NCBI GenBank assembly: GCA_938023705.1
Contig: CALJDJ010000101.1
Span: 1-21,822, forward strand
DNA from: an uncultured Collinsella sp.
Lineage (GTDB): Bacteria; Actinomycetota; Coriobacteriia; Coriobacteriales; Coriobacteriaceae
Direction: 5' to 3'
DNA: 21,822 nt
In this document: positions 7,932-14,798 of the stretch, piece by piece
Layout of the letters: each line of letters begins with the position of its first letter
How positions within the stretch are numbered: position 1 is the first letter of the stretch
Made by a program: the position numbers and the translations under genes
Notes under the pieces: generated by a model
Database searches by the model: none
The model's input: the letters and a program-made list of their open reading frames with translations, nothing else
Told to the model about the DNA's origin: nothing

Positions 7932-7980
7932 AAAAAGCGGGGCTGCTGGCGATGTTGCCAACAGCCCCGCTTCGTTTCGT
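7932..7980. terminator. Bidirectional terminator between convergent genes
   Basis: AAGCGGGGCTGCTGGC (7935-7950) pairs with GCCAACAGCCCCGCTT (7957-7972), one mismatch, around a 6-nt loop. T-rich sequence follows on both strands (TTCGTTTCGT on plus, TTTTTC on minus). It serves the DUF2130 gene on plus and the DUF3516 helicase gene on minus. Confidence 0.85.
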
Positions 7981-7994
7981 CCCAATATGCTTGG

Positions 7995-10676
7995 CTAATC
8001 CTCGAGCAAATCCTCGATAAAACCGACGCGGTAGTTCTTGAAGATGACCTCGCCACCGTCTTGCGTGGCGTCCAGATCGACATCGCCCATGATGCCAAAG
8101 TCGTGGTCGCCATCCTCGTCGGCAAAGATCTGGTGCACGTGCCATACGTGCGCGGTCTTCTCGTCGGACTCGTCGATGGAAAACATCGCGGCGCTGCGGG
8201 CATCTCCGTCGGTGAGGATCTCCTCATGCTGCTCGTGGTAAGCGTCGAGCGCTTTTTGCCAGCGGATCTCGCTCATGCCCCAGTCGTCGTCGAGCTCGCC
8301 CAGGTCGCGAACGTGCTCGCGGGCGGCAAGGGTCACGCGGCGGAAGAGCGCGTTGCGCACCAACAGCGTGCAGCCGCGGCGGTCCGCCACGACCTCGTCG
8401 ATGCCCTGCGGCGGCGTGGCGTCGAGGGCTGCCGGGTTGCCAGCGTTCTCCCACTCGTCTACCAAGCTCGAGTCGACCGAGCGCACCACAAAGCCCAGCC
8501 ACGAGATAATGTCGCGCAGGCGCTCGTCGCGCTTCTCGATGGGCACGGTGCGGTCGAGTGAACGGTAAGCCTCTGCCAGGTAGCGCAGCAAAATGCCCTC
8601 GGAGCGGGCGATGCCGAGCTTTTGAATGTAGCCCTTAAAATCGCTCGCGCTTTCTAGCATATCGCGCAGGACGCTCTTGGGAGAGAGCTGATAGTCGTTT
8701 GCCCAGGGCACTTCCTGGCAGTACTTGTCGAAGGCGGCATCGAGCAAGTCCTCGAGCGGTTTTTCGTAGGTGACATCCTGGATGCGCTCCAGGCGTTCCT
8801 CATATTCGACGCCGTCAGCCTTCATTTCGGCCATCGCGCGGTCGCGCGCTGCGCGCTCCTGAGCGCGCAGCACCTGCTTGGGATCCTCGAGCGTTGCCTC
8901 GACCATTGAGATCAGGTCCATGGTATAGGTCTCGCTCTCGGGATCGAGCAGCTCCAACGCGGCAAGCAAAAACGGCGAGAGCGGCTGGTCGAGCGCAAAG
9001 TCCTCGGGCAGGTCGACCGTCAGCGCGTAGTCGATGTCCGGCGCGGCATCAGCCGGAGCGTCGGGTGCGGGCGGTACCTCGGTGCGCACGACGACGCCGG
9101 AGTCGATGAGCGTGGCGAAGATTTCGTCGGCGCGAACCTCGAGCTTAGCCTTTTCCTCGGGAGTCTGCAGGCTCGTCTCGATGAGGTCGTGTACGCGGGC
9201 GCGGGCGTCGCCGCCCTGCTCGACCACGCTAATCACCATGGAGTGTGTGATGCGAAGGCGCGGCTTGAGCGTTTCGGGCTGCGTCTCGATCAGGCGCTCA
9301 AAGGTCTGCTTGTTCCAGGTGACAAAGCCCTCGGGGGCCTTCTTCTTTTTAATCTTGCGGAGCTTCTTGGGGTCGTCGCCCGCCTTGGCCATGAGCTTGG
9401 CGTTCTCGATCTCGTGCTCGGGTGCCTCGGCAATCACCATGCCCTCGGTATCGAAGCCCGAGCGGCCGGCGCGACCGGCAATCTGATGAAACTCGCGGGC
9501 GCGCAGACGACGCATCTTGTAGCCGTCGAACTTGGTGAGCGCGGTGAGCACCACGGTATGGATGGGCACGTTGATACCGACGCCGAGCGTATCGGTACCG
9601 CAGATGACGGGCAACAGGCCCTGTTGTGCCAAGCGCTCGACCAGCAGACGATAGCGCGGCAACATGCCAGCATGGTGCACGCCGACGCCGCATCCGAGCA
9701 AGCGCTTAAGAATCTTGCCAAAGGCCGTCGAGAAGCTCGTGCCCTTGGCCGCCTCCTTGATGGCCTCGCGCTGCTCCTTGCTGGCAATGCCAAAGTTGGC
9801 GAGGGATTGCGCCGTCGCAAGTGCGGCGTCCTGGCTAAAGTGCACGATGTAGAGCGGGGCCTCGCCGCGGCGCATTGCGAGCTCGACGGTGCCCTCGAGC
9901 GAGGTCGTCACGTAGTCGTAGCTCAGCGGCACGGGGCGTGGGGCATCGACGACCAGATCGCACGCGGCGCCGGTGTGCTCCTCGAGTGAGGCGGCGATCG
10001 CGGTGACATCGCCGAGTGTGGCGCTCATGAGCATGAATTGTGTGTGAGGCAGGGTGAGCAGCGGCACCTGCCAGGCCCAACCGCGATCGGGGTCGGCAAA
10101 GTAGTGGAACTCGTCCATGGCGACGCAGCCAACATCGGCATCTTCGCCCTCGCGCAGTGCGTCGTTGGCAAGGATCTCTGCCGTGCAGCAGATGACGGGT
10201 GCCTTGGTGTTGATATGCGTGTCGCCGGTGATCATACCGACGTTATCGCGGCCGAGCACCTGTACCAGATCGAAGAACTTTTCGCTGACCAGGGCCTTGA
10301 TAGGGGCCGTGTAATAGCAACGTTTGCCCTGCGCCATGCCCATAAAGAGCATGCCCAGCGCGACAAGCGACTTGCCCGATCCGGTCGGTGTTCCCAAAAT
10401 GACATGGTCACCGGCGGCTAGATCCATGAGGGCCTCTTCTTGGTGATCCCACAGCTCAATGCCGCGATTGCTCGTCCATTCAAAGAAGCGTTCGAAGGCC
10501 TGATCGGGCGTGAGCCACGGTTCGGGCTCACTGCCGTCTTCGGGCTCCCACCAGGTGGGGGAGAGCGCGCCGAGCGAGCCGAACTCGGCCTCGGTTCCCG
10601 TGCCGCCCGAGAATGAGCTGGCGGCGCCGGCGCCGGAGACGGTGCTGGCGGCGGTATCTGTCGTGGTTTGTGACAT
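7995..10676 (-). CDS. DExH-box helicase with C-terminal DUF3516 region
   Basis: The 893-residue superfamily 2 helicase is of the Ski2/Mtr4-like type. Motifs seen are Q-like HQEEAL (78-83), Walker A GTPTGSGKS (95-103), DEFH (188-191), SAT (218-220), CGTDTLGVGINVP and QIAGRAGRSG (398-407). After the helicase core comes a long helical region matching DUF3516 in style (VLRDMLESASDF, ILLRYLAEAYRSL) and an acidic C-terminal beta domain. Such proteins occur in Actinobacteria and are thought to act on RNA; the substrate here is inferred. The ATG at 10676 (MSQTTT) was chosen, with AGAGAAAG 9 nt upstream; an in-frame TTG at 10709 has no ribosome site. The first 40 residues are Ser/Thr/Gly-rich and probably disordered. 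The gene stands alone. Confidence 0.9.
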   Translation of the reverse strand: MSQTTTDTAASTVSGAGAASSFSGGTGTEAEFGSLGALSPTWWEPEDGSEPEPWLTPDQAFERFFEWTSNRGIELWDHQEEALMDLAAGDHVILGTPTGSGKSLVALGMLFMGMAQGKRCYYTAPIKALVSEKFFDLVQVLGRDNVGMITGDTHINTKAPVICCTAEILANDALREGEDADVGCVAMDEFHYFADPDRGWAWQVPLLTLPHTQFMLMSATLGDVTAIAASLEEHTGAACDLVVDAPRPVPLSYDYVTTSLEGTVELAMRRGEAPLYIVHFSQDAALATAQSLANFGIASKEQREAIKEAAKGTSFSTAFGKILKRLLGCGVGVHHAGMLPRYRLLVERLAQQGLLPVICGTDTLGVGINVPIHTVVLTALTKFDGYKMRRLRAREFHQIAGRAGRSGFDTEGMVIAEAPEHEIENAKLMAKAGDDPKKLRKIKKKKAPEGFVTWNKQTFERLIETQPETLKPRLRITHSMVISVVEQGGDARARVHDLIETSLQTPEEKAKLEVRADEIFATLIDSGVVVRTEVPPAPDAPADAAPDIDYALTVDLPEDFALDQPLSPFLLAALELLDPESETYTMDLISMVEATLEDPKQVLRAQERAARDRAMAEMKADGVEYEERLERIQDVTYEKPLEDLLDAAFDKYCQEVPWANDYQLSPKSVLRDMLESASDFKGYIQKLGIARSEGILLRYLAEAYRSLDRTVPIEKRDERLRDIISWLGFVVRSVDSSLVDEWENAGNPAALDATPPQGIDEVVADRRGCTLLVRNALFRRVTLAAREHVRDLGELDDDWGMSEIRWQKALDAYHEQHEEILTDGDARSAAMFSIDESDEKTAHVWHVHQIFADEDGDHDFGIMGDVDLDATQDGGEVIFKNYRVGFIEDLLED

Positions 10677-10711
10677 GTGTGGTTGCTTTCTCTCGCGATT
10701 GTCCGCCAACT

Positions 10712-10717
10712 ATTATG
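10712..10717 (-). promoter_or_regulatory. Possible -10 box of the DUF3516 helicase gene
   Basis: CATAAT on the minus strand is 5 of 6 to consensus and would place the transcript start about 30 nt before the ATG at 10676. No well-spaced -35 is visible; CTGGCA is 19 bp upstream. Confidence 0.3.
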
Positions 10718-10799
10718 GCGTAGCGGCGGCGCGGGGTGCCAGCGCGCGAGAAAATGCAGGAAATGGGCGTTCTGCCCAGCCGTTTGGTGCAGTAGCCAG

Positions 10800-10922
10800 C
10801 TAAGTGAGTAGACTTTTTGCGATATCGCGAGCACATGGCTTTTGCGCAAGGGCTCTACCTGCGGTTTTAGTTTTCGCTATGCGGGTTGTGCTTGGCTATT
10901 GCTAAATAGTCTACTCACTTAG
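10800..10922. repeat. 123-bp inverted-repeat element, copy 2 (MITE-like)
   Basis: The ends CTAAGTGAGTAGACT and AGTCTACTCACTTAG are exact 15-bp inverted repeats. Length equals copy 1 (1081-1203), with aligned internal blocks TACCTGCGG(C/T)TTTA and AAGG. It fills most of the 311-bp gap between the helicase start and the trmB stop; the rest of the gap shows only the possible -10 box near 10712. No target duplication is evident. The interior differs more than the ends, which argues for selection or recognition at the ends. Confidence 0.72.
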
Positions 10923-10987
10923 GTTTGAGGACCGTTCGCTGGCGCTTATTTGCGCTTGTTTGCCGATGCCGCGACCATCAGAAGCCC

Positions 10988-11827
10988 CTAGGACTCCTGC
11001 GGTAAGCGCTTCTTGCCCTTGCGGGCGCGGTTTCTAAAGTTCTCGACGGCCTCTTCCATACCCAGAGGTACATAGGTGAGCTCATCGAGGTTTTCGGGCA
11101 GGTAGCAGGCAAGGCTTTGCTCCTGCACGCGGCCCGCCGCGAGCTGTTCATCGCTGGGCTGCGCGCCGGGTGTGGCGCAAATGCCGTAGACGACGGCACC
11201 CATCTCGCGCGTGCGGCACTCGTACTCGGTCTCGGGATGCTCGGGATGGTCGCGGCGGACGTCGTCACTTACCCAAAGCGTGTCGTAGCCGGCCGCGGCA
11301 AACTGCCCCAGGGCGTAGTCGCGCAGTGGCTTACTGTCGGTGCGCAGCGTGACGGCAGCGCCGGCTGCAAAGAGCGGACGGTAGAGCATCAGGTGGTCGA
11401 CATGGACGAGTCGTTTTTTGGCGTACTTGGCCTTGGGCTGCGGCGTGGGAAAGTTGATGGTGATGGCATCGAGCTCGCCTGCGGCAAATAGCTGCGGTAG
11501 CGATGCGGCACCTCGGGGCAGGACGAGTGCGTTGGACAGCCCCTGCTCGCAGATTTTCTGTGCGGCATAGGCGATGCAGATGGGCTCCTGGTCCATGCCG
11601 ATAAAGAGCGTGTTTGGCTCGTGGGCCGCGCGCTCTACAAGGTACGTTCCCTTGCCACAGCCAAGGTCCAGGTGAAGGTGTTTGAAGGGCTTGCTGCCTG
11701 CGGGCGCACAGGCCTCGCGCCAATCTCCGGCATAGGCCTCGGGGTTCGTCTCAATCGCATCGGCGTAGCGCTCCAGGCGCTCCTCGAGCACAAAGTTCTT
11801 AGGCGTGCGAACGTGGACGGCTCCCAT
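10988..11827 (-). CDS. trmB: tRNA (guanine-N7)-methyltransferase TrmB
   Basis: The 279-residue enzyme uses S-adenosylmethionine to methylate N7 of G46 in the variable loop of tRNA. The SAM-binding motif LDLGCGKG is at 53-60, followed by FIGMDQEP (about 75-82) and the family signature NFPTPQPKAKYAKKRLV (125-141), which corresponds to the usual NFPDPWPKxRHxKRRL. The common DPW is TPQ here, a notable change in a conserved spot. The protein is longer than the usual 210-240 residues, with an N-terminal extension of about 45 residues and a C-terminal tail ending in a basic segment. AAGGAG lies 4 nt before the ATG. An 8-bp inverted repeat sits just upstream (11848-11873). The Trm9-like gene lies 118 bp upstream on the same strand, so both may share a transcript. 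Confidence 0.88.
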   Translation of the reverse strand: MGAVHVRTPKNFVLEERLERYADAIETNPEAYAGDWREACAPAGSKPFKHLHLDLGCGKGTYLVERAAHEPNTLFIGMDQEPICIAYAAQKICEQGLSNALVLPRGAASLPQLFAAGELDAITINFPTPQPKAKYAKKRLVHVDHLMLYRPLFAAGAAVTLRTDSKPLRDYALGQFAAAGYDTLWVSDDVRRDHPEHPETEYECRTREMGAVVYGICATPGAQPSDEQLAAGRVQEQSLACYLPENLDELTYVPLGMEEAVENFRNRARKGKKRLPQES

Positions 11828-11847
11828 GAGGCTCCTTGATCATGAGT

Positions 11848-11873
11848 ATGGAACGCATGGCAGCACGTTCCAT
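11848..11873 (-). promoter_or_regulatory. Inverted repeat in the trmB leader
   Basis: ATGGAACG (11848-11855) and CGTTCCAT (11866-11873) are perfect 8-bp arms around a 10-nt spacer, about 10 nt upstream of the trmB ribosome site. It could be an operator or a leader hairpin affecting translation; no evidence decides between them. Confidence 0.4.
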
Positions 11874-11945
11874 CAATGGGTTGAAAAGGGTGGGGCATAG
11901 CTTGCCCGAAAGTTGCGGTGCGGCTCGGCGGCAAGTCGCCGATGC

Positions 11946-12818
11946 CTACAGGCGCTTGAGAATCACGTAACGGTTGAGCTCGCCGCTGCGACCGTCGGCA
12001 TGGAAGCGCTCAAGCTCGCGCACGGGGACCTCGCCGCTCTTGTAGAATGTGCGCACGCCGCGCACCAGGTCGGTGATCTGCTGATCGTCAAAGTGATGGC
12101 AATAGCGGTAGGCGTGGCGGTCGTTTTGCCAGCCAATGAGGTGGTCACCGGCTTCAAACTGCGCGGAATCGTAACCCTCAAACGGCGGGGTGAGCTCGGC
12201 GCGGGCCTCGGCGCGAACGGCTTTGCGCGCCATGCGCTCGTCGTTCATAAACTCCCAAAAGCTGATGGCGATGATGCCGCCTGGGCGCGTCTGGCGCACC
12301 AGAGCGTCGAGCACGCGTACGCGGTACTCGCACGACGGCACGTGGTGCATAAATCCAAAGCAGACCGAGATGTCGGCGAGTGGGGCGTCGAAAAGCACGT
12401 CGGGTGTCTCGGCGGGGTTGAGCTTCATAAGGGCATCGAGCACGTCGAGTTCCTGGAAGTGCAGGTTGGGAATGCGCAGGGCGTGACCGTGCGCATCGAT
12501 AGCCAAATCCTGACACGAGTCAACACCATAGAACTCAAACGGGCAGCTGGCGTCTGCCGAGGGGTTTGCGCCATCGACGCCCTTGGCGGCAAGTGCGCCG
12601 CCGGCGGCAAAGTTCTCGAATCGCATATTGCCGCAGGCAAGATCGAAGACGCGGACGGGATGCTCGATCGTGGCGACTTCGAGCTGCCCGAGCGCGATGT
12701 CCATGGTGCGCACCCAGCCGGGCCACGGGGCCTGCCGCGTATCGGAAAAGGAGGCGGAGTGTTCGCGATAGAACGTGTTGTTGAGCTGGATGAGCGATGA
12801 GGCGAAATCGCGGTTCAC
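11946..12818 (-). CDS. Trm9/ALKBH8-like SAM methyltransferase, probable tRNA wobble-uridine enzyme
   Basis: The 290-residue class I methyltransferase begins with NNTFYREHSASFSDTRQAPWPGW, the same layout as the YxxxxxxFSxTRxxPWP start of Trm9 and ALKBH8. The SAM site VFDLACGNMRFENF is at 57-70, GVDSC at 98-102, the post-II motif DISVCFGFMHHV at 149-160 (Trm9: SIAVIHH) and RPGG at 178-181. Near the C-terminus, HLIGWQ...AYRYCHHFDDQQITDLV and RYVILKR resemble Trm9's W...RYYHxFxxGELxxL and final VVLRK. Trm9 methylates cm5U34 to mcm5U34 on tRNA; this role is inferred and gains weight from elp3 about 2 kb away. The GTG at 12818 was chosen because GGAGGGAG precedes it by 9-11 nt and the upstream ATG at 12941 lies inside a -10 box. 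No Trm112 partner is seen. Confidence 0.72.
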   Translation of the reverse strand: MNRDFASSLIQLNNTFYREHSASFSDTRQAPWPGWVRTMDIALGQLEVATIEHPVRVFDLACGNMRFENFAAGGALAAKGVDGANPSADASCPFEFYGVDSCQDLAIDAHGHALRIPNLHFQELDVLDALMKLNPAETPDVLFDAPLADISVCFGFMHHVPSCEYRVRVLDALVRQTRPGGIIAISFWEFMNDERMARKAVRAEARAELTPPFEGYDSAQFEAGDHLIGWQNDRHAYRYCHHFDDQQITDLVRGVRTFYKSGEVPVRELERFHADGRSGELNRYVILKRL

Positions 12819-12938
12819 GGCGCGGAACTCCCTCCGTTGGCGGTGCGGAATAAATGGTACGACCATACTACCGTTAACGCCGCAACGGGGACAACCAAGC
12901 TGCGGGTCATTGCTTTGTTTGGACACATTTCCGCAGCT

Positions 12939-12967
12939 CATATATGCCCGCAACCGCCGGTTGTCAA
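12939..12967 (-). promoter_or_regulatory. Strong sigma-70-like promoter for the Trm9-like gene
   Basis: TTGACA (12962-12967, exact consensus) and TATATG (12939-12944) are separated by 17 bp on the minus strand. Transcription would start near 12932, giving a leader of about 113 nt before the GTG at 12818. This rules out the in-frame ATG at 12941 as the start and may drive trmB as well. Confidence 0.65.
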
Positions 12968-13085
12968 AAATCTCACTAAAATAGGTGGCATGTTTTTGGC
13001 GGTGGCGGATACATTTTTAACTGTGCAAGGCGCCTTAAGAACAAAAACGGTCCGGCGGCACGGCTGGCATCACATAGGAGGAACC

Positions 13086-13802
13086 ATGAATGTAGAAACT
13101 GCGCAGCGGCTCGCCGACCTTCGCCGCAGCAAGGGTTTTAGCCAAGAAGGGCTGGCGCGAAAGCTGGGGCTGTCGCGCCAGGCGGTCAGTAAATGGGAGC
13201 GCGCGGAGAGCTCGCCCGATACCGAGAACCTGATCTCGCTCGCCAAACTCTATGGCGTGAGCCTGGACGAGCTGCTCAATCCGAGCGATGAGATCGAGGA
13301 CGATATCGAGTTTGAGAACGAGGACCGTGCCCGTCAGCGCGAGGCCGAGGCGGCAGAGCGCGCCCGTACCCATGAGGCGGCGGCACGCGCAACCGAGGCG
13401 GCAACACAGGCGAGTGACGCCGCCGCCAAGGCGGCGCAAGCGGCAAGCTGGAGTGCACAGGCCGCCAATGCCGCTACGGCGCAGGTGACGAGTGGCGGCG
13501 CAGTTGGCTCGACTCCGGTGAAGGGCCCGTTCCAGTCGTTCCCGTATTGGGCCGTGTGCTGGCTACTGTTCTTTTTGCTGATGTTCCTGTTTGGTGCCGG
13601 CCCCTTTGCCGCACTGATCTTCTTTACAATCCCCATCTATCACTGGGTGGCGCGTGCGCTCGATGGCGATTGGGCGCGTGGGGATATCCAGGTTGGTTCG
13701 GCGTCGGTGGCAGCTAGGGCTCAGAATGTTTCCGCTGCGGTTGACGCTGACGTGGCCACCGCGGCCACCGCTGAGCCGATTTCCAAAGAGGGTGATGAAT
13801 GA
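13086..13802 (+). CDS. XRE-family regulator fused to a coiled coil and membrane segments
   Basis: The 238-residue protein has an N-terminal XRE-type helix-turn-helix (4-65: QRLADLRRSKGFSQEGLARK, LSRQAVSKWER). An acidic Ala/Glu/Arg-rich coiled coil follows at about 68-135. Two hydrophobic stretches at about 153-170 and 172-190 (YWAVCWLLFFLLMFLF, PFAALIFFTIPIY) form a membrane hairpin or two segments, and a polar tail of about 45 residues ends the protein. It is therefore probably a membrane-tethered transcription regulator. AGGAGG lies 4 nt before the ATG. Its stop overlaps the next gene's start (ATGA), so the two products are made together and probably interact. A role in sensing cell-envelope state is inferred from the DUF4097 partner. 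No clear promoter was found in the 267-bp divergent gap. Confidence 0.88.
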   Translation: MNVETAQRLADLRRSKGFSQEGLARKLGLSRQAVSKWERAESSPDTENLISLAKLYGVSLDELLNPSDEIEDDIEFENEDRARQREAEAAERARTHEAAARATEAATQASDAAAKAAQAASWSAQAANAATAQVTSGGAVGSTPVKGPFQSFPYWAVCWLLFFLLMFLFGAGPFAALIFFTIPIYHWVARALDGDWARGDIQVGSASVAARAQNVSAAVDADVATAATAEPISKEGDE

Positions 13803-14701
13803 TGAAGCTTTCGCATGAATCCAAGGTGCGCTTGGGCGTTGGCGTCGGAGCGTTTGTGCTCATCATCGGGCTTGTCTTTGGCATTTCGCGGACATTGATT
13901 CATTTTGATGGTCCGTGGGATCTCGACGATGTTGTATCCGGCTTGTCCAGTATGGACGATGTGGTTGACGACGACGATTTTATGAACGATGGCGGTAAAT
14001 ATTCCGCTCAGCCTCAGCAGCTTTCGAGTGCGACCTTTGATGCCGATCAATTTCGCTACCTCGATTTCGATATCGCCGCGGCTACGGTGGACGTCAAGGT
14101 TGTTGATGACAACAAGGTCCGTGTTATCGAGCGGGGACGCGTTGCCAAGGGCGTGGATGCCTCCAAGGCCGCGACGCAAAACATCGCATCCGTTGAGGAC
14201 TCGACGCTCAAGGTTTCCCGATCTGGAAGTGATGACGGTAAGGCAATTGACCGCTCGGTTACGGTTGAGCTGCCACGCCGTGTTGCCGAACATCTGAAGG
14301 GGATCAACGCACACGTGGGCTCGGGTGATCTGCAGATTGCCGGTGTCATCTGTGATGGTCTTGACCTTTTCCTGGGTGCGGGAGATGTAGAGTTTACGGG
14401 CAGCGTGACTGATGCGCTCAGTGCTGAGGTCGGTTCGGGCGATGTGACGTTCGAGCTCTACCAGGCCCCCGCGAAGTCGATGGACGTAAGCGTGGACTCG
14501 GGCGATGTGGAGATAACGGTTCCGAACTCTACGGGCTTTACGGCGAGCCTCACCGTGGGCAGCGGCGACTTCGAGAGCGGTTTCCTTCCGCTTGGCTACG
14601 ATGGCGAGACCATATTGAATCTTGAATTCGACAACGGTGATAAGTCTGCCACGTATCGTTTTGAGGTTGGTTCGGGTGACATGTCGTTTGATCCGGAGTG
14701 A
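13799..14701 (+). CDS. Membrane-anchored DUF4097-type beta-repeat protein
   Basis: The 300-residue protein has a short basic N-terminus, one membrane segment at about 12-33 (GVGVGAFVLIIGLVFGI), an acidic linker (40-65, DDVVDDDDF) and a C-terminal beta-rich region with repeated turns: GSGD 174-177, GAGD 193-196, GSGD 212-215, DSGD 233-236, GSGD 254-257, DNGD 278-281 and GSGD 291-294. The spacing of 19-24 residues fits a right-handed beta-solenoid as in DUF4097 'adhesin-like' proteins, some of which (LiaX) sense antimicrobial peptides in Gram-positive bacteria. The repeats probably face outside. The gene overlaps the XRE gene by 4 bp. The start could be the ATG at 13799 or the adjacent one at 13802. 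Ligand unknown. Confidence 0.87.
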   Translation: MMKLSHESKVRLGVGVGAFVLIIGLVFGISRTLIHFDGPWDLDDVVSGLSSMDDVVDDDDFMNDGGKYSAQPQQLSSATFDADQFRYLDFDIAAATVDVKVVDDNKVRVIERGRVAKGVDASKAATQNIASVEDSTLKVSRSGSDDGKAIDRSVTVELPRRVAEHLKGINAHVGSGDLQIAGVICDGLDLFLGAGDVEFTGSVTDALSAEVGSGDVTFELYQAPAKSMDVSVDSGDVEITVPNSTGFTASLTVGSGDFESGFLPLGYDGETILNLEFDNGDKSATYRFEVGSGDMSFDPE

Positions 14702-14747
14702 CATGCGGTTTTCGGAGATTGGTGCATATAGGCATGCTCTTTGATGG

Positions 14748-14787
14748 AGGCGCCGGGGCCGTGGTCGGCTTCGGCGCCTTTGCCTTT
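14748..14787 (+). terminator. Probable terminator of the XRE-DUF4097 operon
   Basis: AGGCGCCG (14748-14755) and CGGCGCCT (14772-14779) form a G+C-rich stem with a 16-nt loop that may pair further through GGCC/GGTC. TTTGCCTTT follows, an interrupted T run. Confidence 0.6.
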
Positions 14788-14792
14788 ACAAT
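14787..14792 (+). promoter_or_regulatory. Candidate -10 box for elp3, suggesting a leaderless transcript
   Basis: TACAAT ends 6 nt before the elp3 ATG, so a transcript starting at the normal distance would begin at or next to the A of the ATG. GGGGG lies directly before the start, too close to act as a ribosome site. No good -35 is visible. Confidence 0.4.
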
Positions 14793-14798
14793 GGGGGC

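Noticed and set aside
13721..14704. 327-codon minus-strand open frame
   Set aside because: Antisense to the DUF4097 gene, which has a coupled start and repeated GSGD motifs.
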